Source of the DNA: Peribacillus muralis
GTDB taxonomy: Bacteria; Bacillota; Bacilli; Bacillales; DSM-1321
Length of the DNA stretch: 64,000 nucleotides
Assembly: GCF_001645685.2 (NCBI RefSeq)
Contig: NZ_CP017080.1
Coordinates: 2,036,001 to 2,100,000, forward strand
Direction of reading: 5' to 3'
Shown here piece after piece: positions 63,915-64,000 of this stretch (its first letter is position 1; every line of letters starts with the position of its first letter). The translations under genes and the position numbers were made by a program. The notes under the pieces were generated by a model. The model did not search any database, had not been told where the DNA came from, and saw only the letters and a list, made by a program, of their open reading frames with translations.

Positions 63915-64000
63915 ATGCAGGTGCATTATGGAATAGAAGATATAGGAAGTATGGATGTAATGGCTTATCTTCCTTTGATTTTGCCGTTTATGGCTGTGGC
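63915..64000 (+). CDS. Truncated membrane protein gene (3' end outside window)
   Basis: ATG 63915 follows GGGGGG and opens a frame running to the end of the window (28 codons). It ends with a hydrophobic YLPLILPFMAVA, suggestive of a PLD-nuclease N-terminal-type short membrane protein. Too little is present to name it. An alternative ATG lies at 63951. Confidence 0.55.
   Translation, partial: MQVHYGIEDIGSMDVMAYLPLILPFMAV

Noticed and set aside
1..64000. CRISPR array, tRNA, rRNA or prophage
   Set aside because: No regularly spaced repeats, no cloverleaf or rRNA signature, and no phage structural genes were seen on either strand.

Overview
The window looks like chromosomal DNA of a Bacillaceae bacterium, most likely a Peribacillus or Bacillus simplex-type soil organism. 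This is inferred from gene content, with no database search. The evidence is a moderately low-GC genome, strong GGAGG-type ribosome sites, TTG and GTG starts, and many Bacillus gene families with B. subtilis-like order: ynzD-ccdA-yneI-ccdC, yneK, ykvR, sbcDC, yrkE-F-H-I-J, yhaQP, csoR-copZ-copA. Spore-related families (Spo0E-like, DUF4183) are also present. No rRNA, tRNA, CRISPR array or prophage was seen.

Layout. Positions 0.5-3.2 kb hold a DoxX protein, a polysaccharide deacetylase, a divergent pair of DUF4183 proteins and a Spo0E-like phosphatase. 3.4-7.8 kb holds the cytochrome c maturation block ccdA-yneI-ccdC and yneK, separated by a thiosulfate-type transporter (YeeE/TsuA), TusA and YkvR. 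8.3-12.5 kb holds sbcD-sbcC. 14.1-23.0 kb is a fatty-acid or acyl-CoA operon behind a textbook sigma-54 (-24/-12) promoter: two acyl-CoA ligases, an MFS carrier, two thiolases, a thioesterase and a decayed acyl-CoA dehydrogenase pseudogene. 24.1-29.4 kb is a complete 2-deoxy-D-ribose operon: LacI-type regulator, deoC, FucP-type permease, DUF4432 protein, and a ribokinase-family enzyme with the Met10 that marks deoxyribokinase. 30.4-34.4 kb is a sulfane-sulfur cluster (DsrE-like, rhodanese, TusA-rhodanese, rhodanese-persulfide dioxygenase, TusA, TauE) behind CstR-type operators.

34.6-50.8 kb is a mosaic of regulators, exporters and stress genes: XRE-cupin/LysE, MarR-nitroreductase-monooxygenase, a chemoreceptor, YhaQP, a beta-helix protein, a ProP-type transporter, and MarR with a TetA-like MFS pump. 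51.3-54.7 kb holds a 33-aa peptide gene with a perfect cre site, a diguanylate cyclase, and an IS3-family insertion whose end supplies a -35 box facing the cyclase. 55.3-58.7 kb holds a GH5 lipoprotein with a two-component system. 59-63.2 kb holds a GH73 glucosaminidase and csoR-copZ-copA. The right edge has a winged-helix regulator diverging from a truncated membrane gene across a 28-bp palindrome of GATAAT hexamers.

How it fits together. Several modules are self-contained carbon or sulfur pathways with their own switches. Deoxyribose is taken up, phosphorylated and cleaved to acetaldehyde and glyceraldehyde 3-phosphate. Fatty or organic acids are activated and thiolysed. Thiosulfate and sulfane sulfur are imported, carried on TusA and rhodanese domains, oxidised and exported. 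The observations I rate highest are the deoxyribokinase signature, the sigma-54 fatty-acid operon with a dead dehydrogenase, the IS-host hybrid promoter at the cyclase, and the cre-linked peptide gene.
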